This document shows positions 12,256 to 24,843 of a stretch of DNA of 64,000 bases, one piece after another. A program made the translations under genes and the position numbers. Location of the stretch: positions 30,452,544-30,516,543 of the forward strand of contig JACMZG010001911.1 of assembly GCA_018340805.1 (NCBI GenBank), written 5' to 3'. The stretch comes from Microvelia longipes. Taxonomy: Eukaryota; Arthropoda; Insecta; Hemiptera; Veliidae. Each line of letters begins with the position of its first letter. Positions within the stretch are counted from its first letter, which is position 1. The notes below the pieces were generated by a model. That model had not been told where the DNA came from, did not search any database, and saw only the letters and a list, made by a program, of their open reading frames with translations.

Positions 12256-13420
12256 ACCTTAGAATAATACTATATATAAAAGGAACATAACTGATAACAG
12301 CAAAGTCGTTTCACTGGTGGTATTAAGTAATGCTACCACCGTAACAATATACAACTTTCATTTAACTAAGTTGGCAATACTTCCTGTTGCTGAATTATTA
12401 TGTTCTAATATTAATTAATGATCGATTATTCATAAAATACTAATATAAATATCGGTGCAGTACAAGTTTTTAAGCATTTTAAATTGTATTTTTACGTTTT
12501 TAATTTACATTATGTTAAAAGTAGTCCTCGTCAAATAAATGTAGATTCTCGTATTTCCCTAACCTTTTGCTATCAGACACATTTTATTAAGTACTCAGCA
12601 GGGTTTTAAGTTATCATATTTGTTACTTAAGATCTTTTTTCATTAGTGGATATTTATAACACATTTATAAAATGATGTTTTGTTGTTAGGGTGTAACCCC
12701 TACTTAAGACCAACAGTAAACCGACTTTCGTATTACTAGTGGAATTACATTGTGTTTACGGTCCTATGCTCCTATATAAGTATTATTCTAAGACAAAACA
12801 CATACAACTTTGCTTTAAATACTGAGCAAATTTAAATGAATTAACTTTGTGTCAGATCCCCGGCATAGTTACGGGATTGTTTAGGAAATGAAGCCGTCAG
12901 TGCTGCCAACTTCAAAAAATTAGTATTGTCTATTAGTTTTCCATAAATATCAGGTTTGTGATAAAAAAGTGGCAAAGTTGATAATTGTAGCAAGTTGGCT
13001 ACTTCGTTTGGACCCTTTATGTCAACTTTCTATGATAAACGATATTGATATAAAAATTATGACTACTTTTAGAACAACTGGTAGTGAGGTATTTTGTATC
13101 TAATCTACTAAGGACCCGTGACTATTAAAGGTCTTGTAGCTTTAACTAAAAACGACACGTGCCATTGTAAGACTAAGCTTTCCTTTTCTTGATACCATAA
13201 GGCAAGTATCAAGTTGTATGAGTTAAACGTAGTTTTCGGAATTTCTTTAAAAGCATCTGTGGTCGCGGTTTAGGAGACAGAAACAAAATGTCGCTTAGTA
13301 AGACACGACGGAAGAATATAATTTGACTGTGACTAAAGACTGAAAATAATTCTACATTCTTTCAATTCTTTTTTGCTGACTTCTTATTTTTTTTATCCCT
13401 TTATGACTTTAATCCTTTTT
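12256..13420. other. Non-coding, one shared short repeat
   Basis: A segment near 12688-12745 (TTGTTAGGGTG... TACTTAAGA...CCAACAGTAA) resembles 25365-25425, so it is a low-copy repeat. No gene is supported. Confidence 0.3.
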
Positions 13421-13439
13421 AGCGAATTTTTGAAGAAAA

Positions 13440-13509
13440 ATGAACTGATACGGTTGGGGTCATGGAGGAGGGAAGGTAGATTTTTATAAATCTCTCTCTC
13501 TCTCTCTCC

Positions 13510-13582
<73 letters not shown>

Positions 13583-13690
13583 ATTATTGTGTGTGTATGT
13601 GTATTTATGTACGAGATTTTTGTGTGCTAGACATTTCTATGAGACAATAACTTTCGAACGCTATTTTGGATTTCCCCTGCGGAAACACTC
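13440..13690 (+). repeat. Interspersed repeat with a TC/TA microsatellite core
   Basis: A (TC)n run at about 13493-13509 leads into a (TA)n run to about 13586, then a TGTGTGTATGTG tail. The flanks (GGAGGGAAGGTAGATTTTT before; TTTCGAACGCTATTTTGG after) match those of the (TA)n tract at 36.9-37.1 kb. The microsatellite is therefore part of a dispersed repeat unit. Confidence 0.7.
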
Positions 13691-14039
13691 CAGATGGGTC
13701 GTTTTTTGTTTGATTTGTCGGGATATGTACTCCCCTCTCTCGCCTCATTTCAAGCTCTGATGTTAAAATTGATTCCCTGATGGGCTAATCCCATTCGAGG
13801 TATTAACTATTAACATATTCAATATTGAAAGCATGATCCTAATCCTTTATCTATTAGCTAATCTTACCTATCAGCTAATTTTGTTTTTAATTCTGTATTT
13901 TTATTTAAATTCCTCATTTTGATGGGTTAATATTACCGTGAATAAATAAATGCCCAATTAAGGGCATTTTAGCATTTCTGGGTAGTCCTTTGCGGAAAAC
14001 ACTCCAGATTGGTTGCATCTACTATATTTGATGTATTTT
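13691..14039. repeat. Duplicated short segment
   Basis: GCGGAAACACTCCAGAT near 13678-13696 recurs as GCGGAAAACACTCCAGAT near 13991-14010, spaced about 310 bases apart. This suggests a diverged tandem duplication. Non-coding. Confidence 0.4.
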
Positions 14040-14165
14040 TGAGTACATAAAATCTACAAACGGTATTCATATAAACTGATAGCATCATAGCCTGGGCTAC
14101 GAACCCCGGATCTTCGATGTCGAAATCAAGTGCTTAATATGATCACAGCCTGGTAGGCAGGCACA
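14040..14165 (-). mobile_element. tRNA-derived SINE, copy 1
   Basis: On the minus strand a B-box-like GGGGTTCGTAGCCC follows a degenerate tRNA body, then ATCAGTTTATATGAATA matches the post-tRNA segment shared with the copies at 17.7 and 51.9 kb. Old and diverged. Confidence 0.55.
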
Positions 14166-14889
14166 AGGGATTTATTAATTTAGTTTAATCTAAAAGACGT
14201 GACTCAAATATTCATAACTATACTTTAATTCCCGTTTGGTTAAAATTAATTGCCGAACATAATGAGCGCTAATGACAGTCACATTAATTATTATAATTTT
14301 AATGTGCTTAAATTTTGCATAGTATTCGTACAAATATACTTTTAATTTAATTTGAACGCGTTATCTCAGCTCGTTATAAACATCTAGTTATTTTACATCT
14401 TGGTATATTTTTAATTTAATAAAATGAAATTTCTTAATTAAAAAACTTTAAAGAAGAAGTTTCATATTTGCTCAGTCATTCTGTAAAAGAAATGTTTTAA
14501 TTCAAAGAGAGTTCAAACGGCGTGTTTTTTTTATTTATTCTTAAATAATAAAATATGAAAAAAATTAATATCCTTGAACAAACTAAGATAGAAGAGAAAA
14601 AGGACGAACTGCTGAGAGAGGTCCTGCCCTGCCCGGCTCACGGCTAAAAGCTACCTTCCGCTTATTTTAATAATTTAGTGTAAAATCCTATCGCCACGTT
14701 TGAACCATTTTCATCTAGGAAAAGAAAATTCGGTAGCTAAAACATTTCATGTTTTTTGACTGTCTAAAGTTAAACATCGTGTCTCTTGTTTTATTTTATA
14801 AAACATTTTTTGCTTCTCTTTTTACTTTCGCATTATTACATTTCTTGAAAATTCTAATTCTGCTGTTTCCTTAAGGCTATTTGTTTTCT
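14166..14889. other. AT-rich non-coding sequence
   Basis: Contains one GC-richer patch at 14610-14665 with no open frame or exon signal. No gene is supported. Confidence 0.3.
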
Positions 14890-15150
14890 TTTCATTACCC
14901 TCTACCGAGGTTTGGGAAAAGTATTGAGCACATTCTTAAATCCATCGCTCCGCTCGTTCTCAGACAGTAAATACATTCGTTGTATTTCCAGAGGTCACCT
15001 ATCCAGGCACTGACCTCGTTTAATGCTGCCTAACATTTATGATCCAACAAAAACTGTTTTACTAAAAAAAGGAATGAACTTATACCAAATTTCAACTCAA
15101 TAGAATTATTTTCTGATTTTTTTAATTTTTTTTTTTAAAAAACTATAATT
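14890..15150 (-). mobile_element. Repeat A, truncated copy
   Basis: Keeps the GC-richer end of repeat A: CGCTCCGCTCGTTCTCAG, then the GGTCACCTATCCAGGCACTG and TTATGATCCAACAAAAAC segments, then TTTCAACTCAATAGAATTA. The palindromic end is missing. Confidence 0.65.
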
Positions 15151-16764
15151 AAATGTATTAACATTAAACGGTCCCCTTCTTTCGATCGCCTCTTTGGCCA
15201 AAAGTTTAAATTCTTGCGGCGTATTTTCAATGTTTGAATCGCTATCCATGATTATTAATATAGCTATAGTGATTATTATTATAAATATTTAATAGCTCAC
15301 TTTTAACAAAAACGTTCGATTATTTATTTGATAAACAAAAAAAAAGTAAGAAGAAAAAGGAAGGTAATATTATGACCTTATAGTTAACTTCTAGCGCCCT
15401 CCTAGTGGACATTTGAGGAACTTCACTAGCGTCATTGAAAATCTAATACTGTCACCGATAATAAAAACTATGAAACTGTCGCAGACGGTAAAAGACGTAT
15501 TTCACCTACTGTGAGGATGTAAAGTGCCTACTTTACAGCCGCCCGAAAAAATATATTGTGTATAGCTCTTTAAAATATTTCTTACACCTTACCTCTTTTA
15601 AGAATATGTAAAGAATCCCCGGCTTGTTGCTTCTCTTTTGTTACTTTTGACATTAACAACTGTATTAAGTTTGCTGAGTTTACAAAACGTTTCTATGTAG
15701 AGAATAATTTTGTTTATTTTGACTTAATAAGCAGAACATTAGTTGTATGATGGTACCTGCTAAGTATATCACGTAGTTGACTCTGTTTACTACCTGTTGT
15801 ATCTGTACCCCATTATTATATCGTATAAATGTGGTATTACATTTTCATTATACATACTTTTATATCTATTCCGTAACTAAACGCTGTTAAAAATTATTAT
15901 GTGATGACTTTTCAGCAGTATTTTTATGTAATTTAGATTGATAGATTGTACTGATTTGAATTAAATAGTCCCTAGAGTAATTAAATAGGATACTTATAAA
16001 ATAAAAGTTATGAGAAATAGAAGTAATGAGAAATTGAAGTTATAAGAAATAGAAGTTATAAGAAATTTTAGTTAAAGGCTTATTTTCTTGAGTCACCATT
16101 CCTATGATTGGTTTGTTGCAGCTCTCCAATTATCTTTTCTCTCGGTTAGAGTTTTTAAATCATAATATGACTAGCAGTGGATATTATCCTTAATTCTATA
16201 AACTCTAGTCGAAATTTTCTTCTATTCGCGATTCAAAGTTCCGTAGCAGCGCCCACCGTCGCTGGTAAGAAATGATAACGAAAGGGTGATCGTTTTAAGT
16301 CCTTATGGGGCATTTTCTGGTTTTTCTTATTTGTGACGATTATTTCTTTAAATTTTATCAAAGTGCTTTAATTTAACTAATTTTTAGGGCGTATGAACTC
16401 AGTAGAATCACAATTTCATTGAAACAAAGCGTTTTAATGGTTGTCACGAGTATTTTAAATTGAGTGATAAGAAGATGAAGATCATAATATAGTGTTTTAT
16501 TTTATTTATTGTTAATTGGTGTTACTTTAAATAATTTTAGTTTGCACAAACACACAAATTACCATTTAATTGCATTAAATTGTTTAAATTAGTTGTAACA
16601 GGTAATTAAATTAACTGATAAGAAGCCGATTTTCACCGTAAGGTGTTTTAATTTATTAATCAATTTTTATTTACGCACTAAAATAATTAATAACTCTATA
16701 AATTCACTTTTTTGTAAAATGTTTGTTTAAATTATCCGTTTAGGTTTTATTATTTCTGGGGTTA
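15151..16764. other. Non-coding with one perfect short hairpin
   Basis: TGTAAAGT (about 15517) pairs perfectly with ACTTTACA (about 15529) across a 4-base loop, followed by GCCGCCCG. Related sequence is at 58.6 kb. Otherwise AT-rich, with a short GAAGTTATAAGAAATA repeat near 16005-16070. No gene seen. Confidence 0.35.
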
Positions 16765-17048
16765 AATCGGACGAATCAAAGTACTGTAGTGATAAGAGCC
16801 TGATTCTATATTTAAAATCCTGGAATTATAAAATATTTATGTATGAAATATTTGCAATTTTTTTGCACCGATGGTCGTTCTATAATTTTTCATCACATTT
16901 GTCACAAATTAACAAACAATAAATAAATTTAAGAAGAATTTTTTCGGCTCCCATGCTAATCCTATGATAAAAAATTTTTGATCACCGTTTCGTTTCCCGC
17001 CATTGGTATTGCCAACCTTACAACTATCTCTTTGAATCGCGAATACTT
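16765..17048 (+). repeat. Interspersed repeat C, copy 1
   Basis: Matches 58045-58320 over most of its length: GATTCTATATTTAAAATCCT, CGATGGTCGTTCTAT, TTTTTGATCACC, GGTATTGCCAACCT and ACAACTATCTCTTTGA occur in the same order. Non-coding. Confidence 0.7.
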
Positions 17049-17394
17049 AGGTAAAGGCTGCTTAAACTTATGTATATATTCTTCCTTAAACAGCCGCGGT
17101 TTAATTTTCAAGAGATATCCTTCTCACTGGGTCCTGTTATAGAAAAATAAAACTAGTTGCTCCTTGTTTGTTGCCGTGACAAGTTTTCTTTTATCTTAAA
17201 AAACCTTTCATTTCACTTAAATTAAGTCTATGTATAATATAGATAGTTTTGAGTAAGATGTTATTGTAAAGGTTTTTTAAGACTTAATTTTGATTGTTGT
17301 GGGATGAGCATAAATTGAGTCTGGGGAAATAGAACAGAATCATAGAACAATCTCTCCGAAAAAAGTCTCTCCACAGCTAGTTATTATTTGAAAC

Positions 17395-17450
17395 AAAGCA
17401 GATGGCTTTAGACCTAACAAGGGATCATCATCAGTGCCAACTAACAAATA
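17395..17450 (-). mobile_element. Penelope-like element end fragment
   Basis: The minus strand reads GGCACTGATGATGATCCC...TAGGTCTAAAGCC, matching the element ends at 38.7 and 49.7 kb but with GAAA changed to TAAA. Only the terminal segment remains. Confidence 0.45.
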
Positions 17451-17589
17451 TGACAGTTTTGATTATATATTTTTAAAAAATATAGTTATATTTTTTTTGT
17501 TTTTAAGTTTTTTTCTGTATTATTCGTTTAATAGGCTGTGGTGTTGGTATTTGTAAGGTCTAAAGTGCTGTGTTTAATTTTAAAGAAGT

Positions 17590-17830
17590 AATAGTAGTCG
17601 CCTTCATGATTAAGGCCCTTCAAGCGTTAGTACTTAAACTGACCTTAATCATCACGAGATCTGGGGTTCGCGTCTCAGGTTAAATCTCAGTTTATATAAG
17701 ATTTGTTCCTATAAATTATCGCCAACATGTGTATGCTTTGAGCGTATCGGTACCACTAACACTTTAGGTGGTTCCCGCGAAGATATTCTTGGATGAGCCA
17801 CACGACTCATAGCGGGAACTCTTATTGTAA
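17590..17830 (+). mobile_element. tRNA-derived SINE, copy 2
   Basis: About 240 bases. The tRNA-like head includes AAGCGTTAGTACTTAAACTG and a B-box-like GGGGTTCGCGTCTC. The body CTCAGTTTATATAAGATTTG, ATTATCGCCAAC and TTAGGTGGTTCC matches 51835-52075 on the opposite strand. The A-box is weak. Confidence 0.6.
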
Positions 17831-18279
17831 GTCATAATTATATGTGTAACTTTTTAATCTTTTGTTCAATTTTTATTTAAAATTGGTCTTAAATAGTTAA
17901 AACACGTAATTTTTATTTAGAAAAATATAAATAAAAAAGTATGATTAATGTCTAGTACCCGATGGAAAGAGTAGAAATATTTTAAGATATTGTTTGTAAT
18001 GCATATAAAATTTATTGTCTTCGAAAATTTTATGACACTAAAGAAAACTGTAAATAATTTTTCTGTTATTATTTTGTATTTATAAGTTTTTATAAATGGT
18101 TATCAATACCTACTTTGTTTAGCTTACCGTTTTACTCTTGTAAAAAATTAATGACATTTCAATATTTCAAAATGTGACGAGTTTGACCAAAAAATAAGTT
18201 TTACAAGAAAATATGATATTTAGGGAAAAAAGAACCGACTTTTATCCATAAGTCGACTATAATCTGAAGACTCACGAGC

Positions 18280-18335
18280 CTTCCTTTTCTTTATCATCAG
18301 ATATGATTGCCTCAAGGTGAAAGCCGGTTTTTTAT
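18280..18335 (+). mobile_element. Penelope-like element end fragment
   Basis: ATTGCCTCAAGGTGAAAGCC followed by GGTTTT matches the right arm of the element at 49.7 kb (AGGTTGAAAGCCGGTTTTGT). It lies in opposite orientation to 17395-17450, about 0.85 kb away. Confidence 0.4.
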
Positions 18336-18505
18336 TATATTTAGTTTAGTATTCCGGAGTTACTTTTTTTCTTTCTTTCCACTAGAGCTTATTATGATTA
18401 TTTTAATATTTATTTATGAAATAATTTTTTCCCTCTGGGGAAAAAGAGGAAGAAGAACTGCTTTCTTCCTCTGGAAATAGTATTAGTAGTATTAAAATAT
18501 TAAAA

Positions 18506-19330
18506 AATCGGGTGCGGGGTACATCGAACTTTTCCTCATCACGTTCGTTCGCTTCGCATCGTCCTCACAGGCATATACAAGTCATTACATTTTGTACTGC
18601 AACAACCTCTTCGGTCGCTTTGCTTGTCCTCAGATAGAAATTACACTTTTTAATTCCCCAGTATTCACCCATCCAGGCATTATCACGCCTCGATGCTCTT
18701 ATCATTTACTGATCCACAATAAATTCGTCAATTGTACTTGTCCTATTAAAACGGAACTAGATGTTAAAACAATAGATGCTAACCTTATTTACTACATAAA
18801 GGTTTCATCGTAACGAGAAAGTCCGACTCCGTACCGAAATTCAAACTCAATTTAGATTTTTGTGTCGATTTTTATTGGTTAAAACGTTTACAGAATTTAT
18901 TTAATAAAAATGAACTAATGCTGATAATGAGATGAAACTCGCACATATGTTAGTCTAATATACATGGCTACATGCGTGCCAAATCGCATTATTTTTCCGT
19001 GTTTTATGATTTTTTTCGAATTATCTGAATTATTATTGCCGGGTTTAATGACGTCATAGAAATATTATTTACTGAATTGTTCAATTACAGTGACAGACTG
19101 ATTTTTTGTACTAAGTTTCAATTCTTGTAGCATTAAATACATGAGAGGCTTTCGATGATAACAGACACACAGCACACTCATACCACACCCAGAAACTCAC
19201 ACATACACACCCACAACACACACAACAAAACAACTTTGAGAAAACTTACTCGGAAGGTTTTAAAAAGACCTAAGAAACACTAATACTTTTCTTTATTTAA
19301 CGGGTAATAAATGTGGAAAAGTAAAAAAGG
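18506..19330 (-). mobile_element. Repeat A, near full-length copy
   Basis: About 820 bases: the TCGGGTGCGGGGTACATCGA start, CGTTCGCTTCGCATCGTCCTC, the TTACTGATCCACAATAAA segment, ACATGGCTACATGCGTGCCA, GATGATAACAGACACACAGC and the terminal ACTTTTCTTTATTTAACGGG to GTGGAAAAGTA. The small plus-strand frame 18592-18813 inside it is not a gene. Confidence 0.7.
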
Positions 19331-19668
19331 GAAGCCTTAATAATTTTATTGTAAGTCTTTGTTGATAAGTTTTTATTTAGCCTTATTGTTACTATTTCAG
19401 CTTTAAGTGCGATCTATTTATACTACAGGTGCTTTTTGATTATTTTTATATTTTCACAATTCTAGTGTTACTTTAGATAAAAAATGTAGTTTAACGCAAA
19501 GGGATCTGAGGAATATTAGGTTTAAAAAAAATTTGATGGTCCAAAAGAAATAACGAAAAAGGAACCAGAAAAAAAAAGAGTGACGAAGGCCGTGGAAAAT
19601 ATCATTAGACTGGGTTTTGGTTGGCCTGTGACAAAAACTTGAAAGACTGGAAAAACTAAACAGGTAAG

Positions 19669-20668
19669 NNNNNNNNNNNNNNNNNNNNNNNNNNNNNNNN
19701 NNNNNNNNNNNNNNNNNNNNNNNNNNNNNNNNNNNNNNNNNNNNNNNNNNNNNNNNNNNNNNNNNNNNNNNNNNNNNNNNNNNNNNNNNNNNNNNNNNNN
19801 NNNNNNNNNNNNNNNNNNNNNNNNNNNNNNNNNNNNNNNNNNNNNNNNNNNNNNNNNNNNNNNNNNNNNNNNNNNNNNNNNNNNNNNNNNNNNNNNNNNN
19901 NNNNNNNNNNNNNNNNNNNNNNNNNNNNNNNNNNNNNNNNNNNNNNNNNNNNNNNNNNNNNNNNNNNNNNNNNNNNNNNNNNNNNNNNNNNNNNNNNNNN
20001 NNNNNNNNNNNNNNNNNNNNNNNNNNNNNNNNNNNNNNNNNNNNNNNNNNNNNNNNNNNNNNNNNNNNNNNNNNNNNNNNNNNNNNNNNNNNNNNNNNNN
20101 NNNNNNNNNNNNNNNNNNNNNNNNNNNNNNNNNNNNNNNNNNNNNNNNNNNNNNNNNNNNNNNNNNNNNNNNNNNNNNNNNNNNNNNNNNNNNNNNNNNN
20201 NNNNNNNNNNNNNNNNNNNNNNNNNNNNNNNNNNNNNNNNNNNNNNNNNNNNNNNNNNNNNNNNNNNNNNNNNNNNNNNNNNNNNNNNNNNNNNNNNNNN
20301 NNNNNNNNNNNNNNNNNNNNNNNNNNNNNNNNNNNNNNNNNNNNNNNNNNNNNNNNNNNNNNNNNNNNNNNNNNNNNNNNNNNNNNNNNNNNNNNNNNNN
20401 NNNNNNNNNNNNNNNNNNNNNNNNNNNNNNNNNNNNNNNNNNNNNNNNNNNNNNNNNNNNNNNNNNNNNNNNNNNNNNNNNNNNNNNNNNNNNNNNNNNN
20501 NNNNNNNNNNNNNNNNNNNNNNNNNNNNNNNNNNNNNNNNNNNNNNNNNNNNNNNNNNNNNNNNNNNNNNNNNNNNNNNNNNNNNNNNNNNNNNNNNNNN
20601 NNNNNNNNNNNNNNNNNNNNNNNNNNNNNNNNNNNNNNNNNNNNNNNNNNNNNNNNNNNNNNNNNNNN
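19669..20668. other. Assembly gap of exactly 1000 N
   Basis: A round-number run of N marks a scaffold join whose true length is probably unknown. Features may be missing here, and the relative order of the two sides depends on the scaffolding. Confidence 0.95.
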
Positions 20669-21179
20669 TATGAAGTAGTTTGTAAATTATTTTTTATTTT
20701 ATATTTGTTGCGCAGTGGCCGCGAGACCTACTTAGAAAATCTAAGTTAAAAAAAAATATCTTCAGTCTACCTCGATATGACGTGTCCCTCACGGGGGGGC
20801 ATAGATGTCCACATTTTGCATTTTGATGGAAAAATACATAAGCGTGGATAAATGTTGGTCCTTGTTTGGGGTTGGGTACTCGGCAACGCAGATAGAAGAC
20901 TTATAGCCTTAATGTAACATCAAACAGTAACATACTTTGATTAATATGCCAGCAAGATCTGCCACTGGGCAGACTCCTGCAGCGGATAGTTACATGTAGA
21001 GCTTATCATATCATCAATAAATTATAACGGATTATCGTTGTTTGTAATTATCCTTTTAATAAAAAAAATATTACTATATAGATATATTGTTAACTCTGAT
21101 GATGGACTAATTTTTAGGCGATAGCTTAGTTATGATATATTAAAAAAATATGGACTTTGTTGATAAGTAATCGTGTTTA
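20669..21179. other. Non-coding, one minus-strand open relic
   Basis: On the minus strand about 20775-20905 is open for roughly 45 codons (including STLMYFSIKMQNVDIYAPRE) and is GC-richer than its flanks. It starts after a stop and has no exon signals. It could be a transposon gene relic; I do not recognise it. Confidence 0.25.
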
Positions 21180-21255
21180 TATTATAATATATATATATAT
21201 ATATATATATTATATAATATATATATATATATAATATAATATATATTATAGATAT
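21180..21255. repeat. (TA)n microsatellite
   Basis: Alternating TA with minor interruptions over about 75 bases. The minus-strand frame across it is composition-driven. Confidence 0.9.
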
Positions 21256-21624
21256 TATTAAGTCCACAAAAATAAACTCTTTGAATGAATTGGTTAGCAT
21301 ATCTGTCTAAGTGGTAAATATGTGACACATATAATTGTCGAGAGTGTGTCACTATTATGTTTTGCAAAAACTCGGTAGTATCAAAATGATATATGGTAAA
21401 TATGTGTCAAGATCAACTGATTAATCAAATTTTCGATTTATTGCTGTTGAAAAAGTTTTTAATAGACATATTGTCAACACATGTTACTTGATCAAGTCAA
21501 TATTTCAATTTTATCTCATTATTTTTTTGTGTCAATAGAGAAAGATTCATTTTATAAATAGATGTTTTTAACAATTGCGACTTGTTAAAAATGTTTGCTC
21601 ACTTAGCAGGTAAAGTTGAACATC

Positions 21625-22115
21625 GGCATGGGGTACATTGGAAATTTTTTCAAATCGGATTCGCTACGCTCGTCCTTTCTACTTCGAACTCGCTTCACTC
21701 GTCCTTAATAGTAAATACATTTGTATTATATCCAGCGATCACCTATCAAAGCACTGACCATGCTTTATGCTGCTTAACTTTTATGATGTAACAAAAACCG
21801 TGGCGGTAGTTGTCGTACTGAAACGAAACTTACTACACGACATATTCGTTACGCACCATGTAAAGATATACACTTGTACCGAATTTCAACTCAAACGGAT
21901 AGTTTTAAAATTTTTTAAAGAAATGTAAACTACTCATCAGATTAAAATTGAAGTAATGCTGATTATATGACTACATTCGTACCAAATCTCGATCTGATCG
22001 TAACATTTTTCCGCTTTTATAATTTTCCGAAATTTTTCTGCAGCAAACGTTTTTTTGCAAACACAGAGTACTTCTTTTATTTACCTAAGGCATAAATAAG
22101 GTAAAGAAAAAAATC
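21625..22115 (-). mobile_element. Repeat A, internally deleted copy
   Basis: Starts CATGGGGTACATTGGAAA, carries TCGGATTCGCTACGCTCGTC and CTCGCTTCACTCGTCC, and ends in TTTTGCAAACACAGAGTAC...TTACCTAAGGCATAAATAAG. The segment around the CA-rich stretch is missing. The frame at 21582-21791 is not a gene. Confidence 0.65.
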
Positions 22116-22289
22116 TGGATGGCACAACCTAAACTTAAATTCAAAAAACATGTATGATACAGACTCACATGAAGGATATCACTCCGAATACAAAAAAGTG
22201 CTTGAGACACGAAGAACAGTCTCTCTTTATACTAATCTCACATACTTAACGCATCGAACTGTTTATCAAACAGAAAATAGTTTCTTGGC

Positions 22290-22390
22290 ATCTTTATTTC
22301 TATGGCACTGATGATGGTTATCTTGTTAAAACGCTTTGCAATATTATTCTATTTTTTAGAGAGACTCTTTCTTCGTTTCCTAGCATGAAT
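22290..22390 (+). mobile_element. Possible Penelope-like end relic
   Basis: CACTGATGATGGTTATCTTG followed by TTAAAACG resembles the CTGATGATGG...GTTGAAAGC ends at 38.7 kb, with the GAAA core lost. A short inverted match (AGAGAGACTCTTT against CAGTCTCTCTTT near 22206) flanks it. Confidence 0.3.
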
Positions 22391-23252
22391 GTCACTATTT
22401 GAATTCAATTCCATTTAGAATAAAAGAGAGTCATACAGGTTTATGTTCCCTATTAATTATCCGTATTCAGGGACAGTTCAGACAACATAGACTTTAGATT
22501 AATATGTTAAATTAATAAAATAAGATTTATACAGTTAAATTAAAATAAAGTTGTAACGCAGCAAAACCGAAGTAAACACTTTCCTGAATTACCGCATTTT
22601 TAAAATTACAAAAAATAAGAAGTAAGAAAAACCAGGTTTAGAAAAAGATAGAAAAAGTTAGCATGTTTCCTGATAAAATTGCAATTAGCTATAGGATAGA
22701 GACTATTAGTGGTTTAAAAAGCTTAGTTGGGTACTCTGATTGGAAAACTGAATTAAAGAGAAAGCTCTCTGCGTATCATCGTTTCCTTTGACCCTCTCCT
22801 AACCCATTTCCCGATTTTTACCTCTTGAAAAAATAATTCCAACTAAAACTCTAAAAAGTCAATTACTTTTCGAAGATAAAAGGCAAAAAATGATACCACC
22901 AAAAATATTAAAAGAACAATAGAACGAAATGTTAAAAATGTGATGGGCAAAGAATAAACGTATTTAATGATAACAATTAAAAACTAAATAACTCACAACA
23001 ATAAAAAGAAAAGAGATTTGAAGTGGAAATTGTTTTACTGCTCTGCTCGATAAAGGGTTTTTTTTTTGATTTTGTTTTGTGTCTTTTTTGGATTCATAAG
23101 CAGAATACAACTTGCAAAACTTATTTAATAATAATTATTTTTTCTAGCATAATTCAAACAGATAGAGCCATTAAATATTAGTTTTCCTCGATACTTAAAA
23201 TAGATGGGTGTGAAAAAATAATAATTAAGATTTTATAGTGACAATTTCAACA

Positions 23253-23608
23253 GGTAATAAAATATACTATTACATTAAAATTATTAATGTGGTGTTAATT
23301 TGTGTTACTCTAATAATAGGTAAAGGATTTATTATAGTTTATGGATGAAAATAAGTTCAAATGAATTAGGTCTTAAGAGCCAACAGTTATTTCTGTGAGA
23401 AATTCCTATCTTATAAGCAATATAGGCAATAAAATATTCAATATCATAAAATAAAATAATCAATAGGTGATAAAATATACTATTAATTAAAATTATTAAG
23501 TGTGTTAATTTTAATAATAGAGTAAAGATTTGTTACTAGTTATGAATGAAAATGAGTTAAAATGAATTAGCTCTTAAAAAGCCAAAGTTTATTATCTTAT
23601 AGGCAATT
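23253..23608 (+). repeat. Two-copy tandem duplication, unit about 200 bases
   Basis: ATAAAATATACTATTA, AAATTATTAA, GATGAAAATAAGTT (GAATGAAAATGAGTT in copy 2), AAATGAATTAG and TATCTTATAAGCAAT occur twice in order. Diverged and non-coding. Confidence 0.65.
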
Positions 23609-23944
23609 TCGTCTGTATTGACAAGATATTGATGCGGACAGGTTGATGGAGGAACCAAGCGATACTATTGCCTCTATCTGCCTCTACCTTGATATCCTTC
23701 TACTAAACTATATCGGAAATTTCATTTATGTTCGTTTCTAGATTTAGTTCAACAATCCTAGAATAAATCGATATCTTTGTCTGTCTGTACATTAAAGCAT
23801 ACTATACTTTTTGAAATTATTTTAAGAAATTATTAAAACCTCTTTATAGTGCATTTTGAATGTAATACATCTTGACCATTTTCAGGATAATAAAATAGAT
23901 TATGACAGTACAGTTGCTACATAATAATCTTACCATATCTATTT

Positions 23945-24560
23945 GAAATTCGTTACATTCGCCTCACTTCGCTCGTCCTTGGATTAAAAGATAGTAATTA
24001 GTTTCAAGTATTTGAAAAATATTTATTCCCAGCAATCACCACCACGTTTGACCTTGCTTATATGCTGCTCATAGTTTTTCATCTGACAAACGTATTTACA
24101 GGCAAAAATTATATGACATAGTATTATACTTGTTTATTAAATAAAGGAATACATGGTGTCGATTCAATATAAATCGTGATAACTTAATATAATAATAACA
24201 AATGATTCTTTATTTATATTAACATTTCTTTAAACGGCTAAAGATAAAATAAACTATAGTTGGAATTAGTCCGTACAGCGTGATAACTAATATAGATTTC
24301 TTTTTAAATAGAGTCATTATTTGATAATAAAATTTAACTTTATGCTGATCACATAATAAAGGCGATTATTGTCGTTTAGTATAGACTACATGGTACCGAT
24401 TTGAAATCAATATGTTTCGCAATTTTAATCATTAGGCGAAAGCCATTATGATTTAATGATTTTTTTCGAAAGTTTGACTGTTTAAGATTGATTTGTACGA
24501 GTTTTCAACCTCCAACGATATATAGACACCAGAATCTGGTTAAAAATCACTTGGAGTCTT
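23945..24560 (-). mobile_element. Repeat A, degraded copy
   Basis: CTCACTTCGCTCGTCCTTGG, then CAGCAATCACC, GACCTTGCTTATATGCTGCT, ACTACATGGTACCGATTTG and CAACCTCCAACGATATATAG follow the repeat A order but with many changes. Confidence 0.5.
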
Positions 24561-24727
24561 AATGCATCAGAAAATATGATTCTGTAAATCCTGTTTAGGT
24601 TTTGAGTCGAACACAATTACTGCATCGATACTTGAGTATATATGAGAAAGATTAAAAGGCAAGTTGAACATTTAATGAAAAAATAAATAATTATGAACTT
24701 CTACTTAGGGTTGTCAACCTCATATAA

Positions 24728-24843
24728 TGTTTAGATATTATCTACCGGTAGACAAAACCTAATTCGCTAGAATATATTTAGATATTATTTACCGGTAGAT
24801 AAACCTCATTTGGTAGATAATATTTAGATATTATCTACTATAT
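24728..24843 (+). repeat. Tandem repeat with palindromic core
   Basis: Three diverged units of about 50 bases built on TTTAGATATTATCTACCGGT. The first contains ATCTACCGGTAGA, nearly self-complementary; the second has TTTACCGGTAGATAAA. Non-coding. Confidence 0.55.

Noticed and set aside
22677..22900. Possible minus-strand gene near a GC-richer patch
   Set aside because: No frame over 40 codons, and no acceptor-donor pair bounds it.
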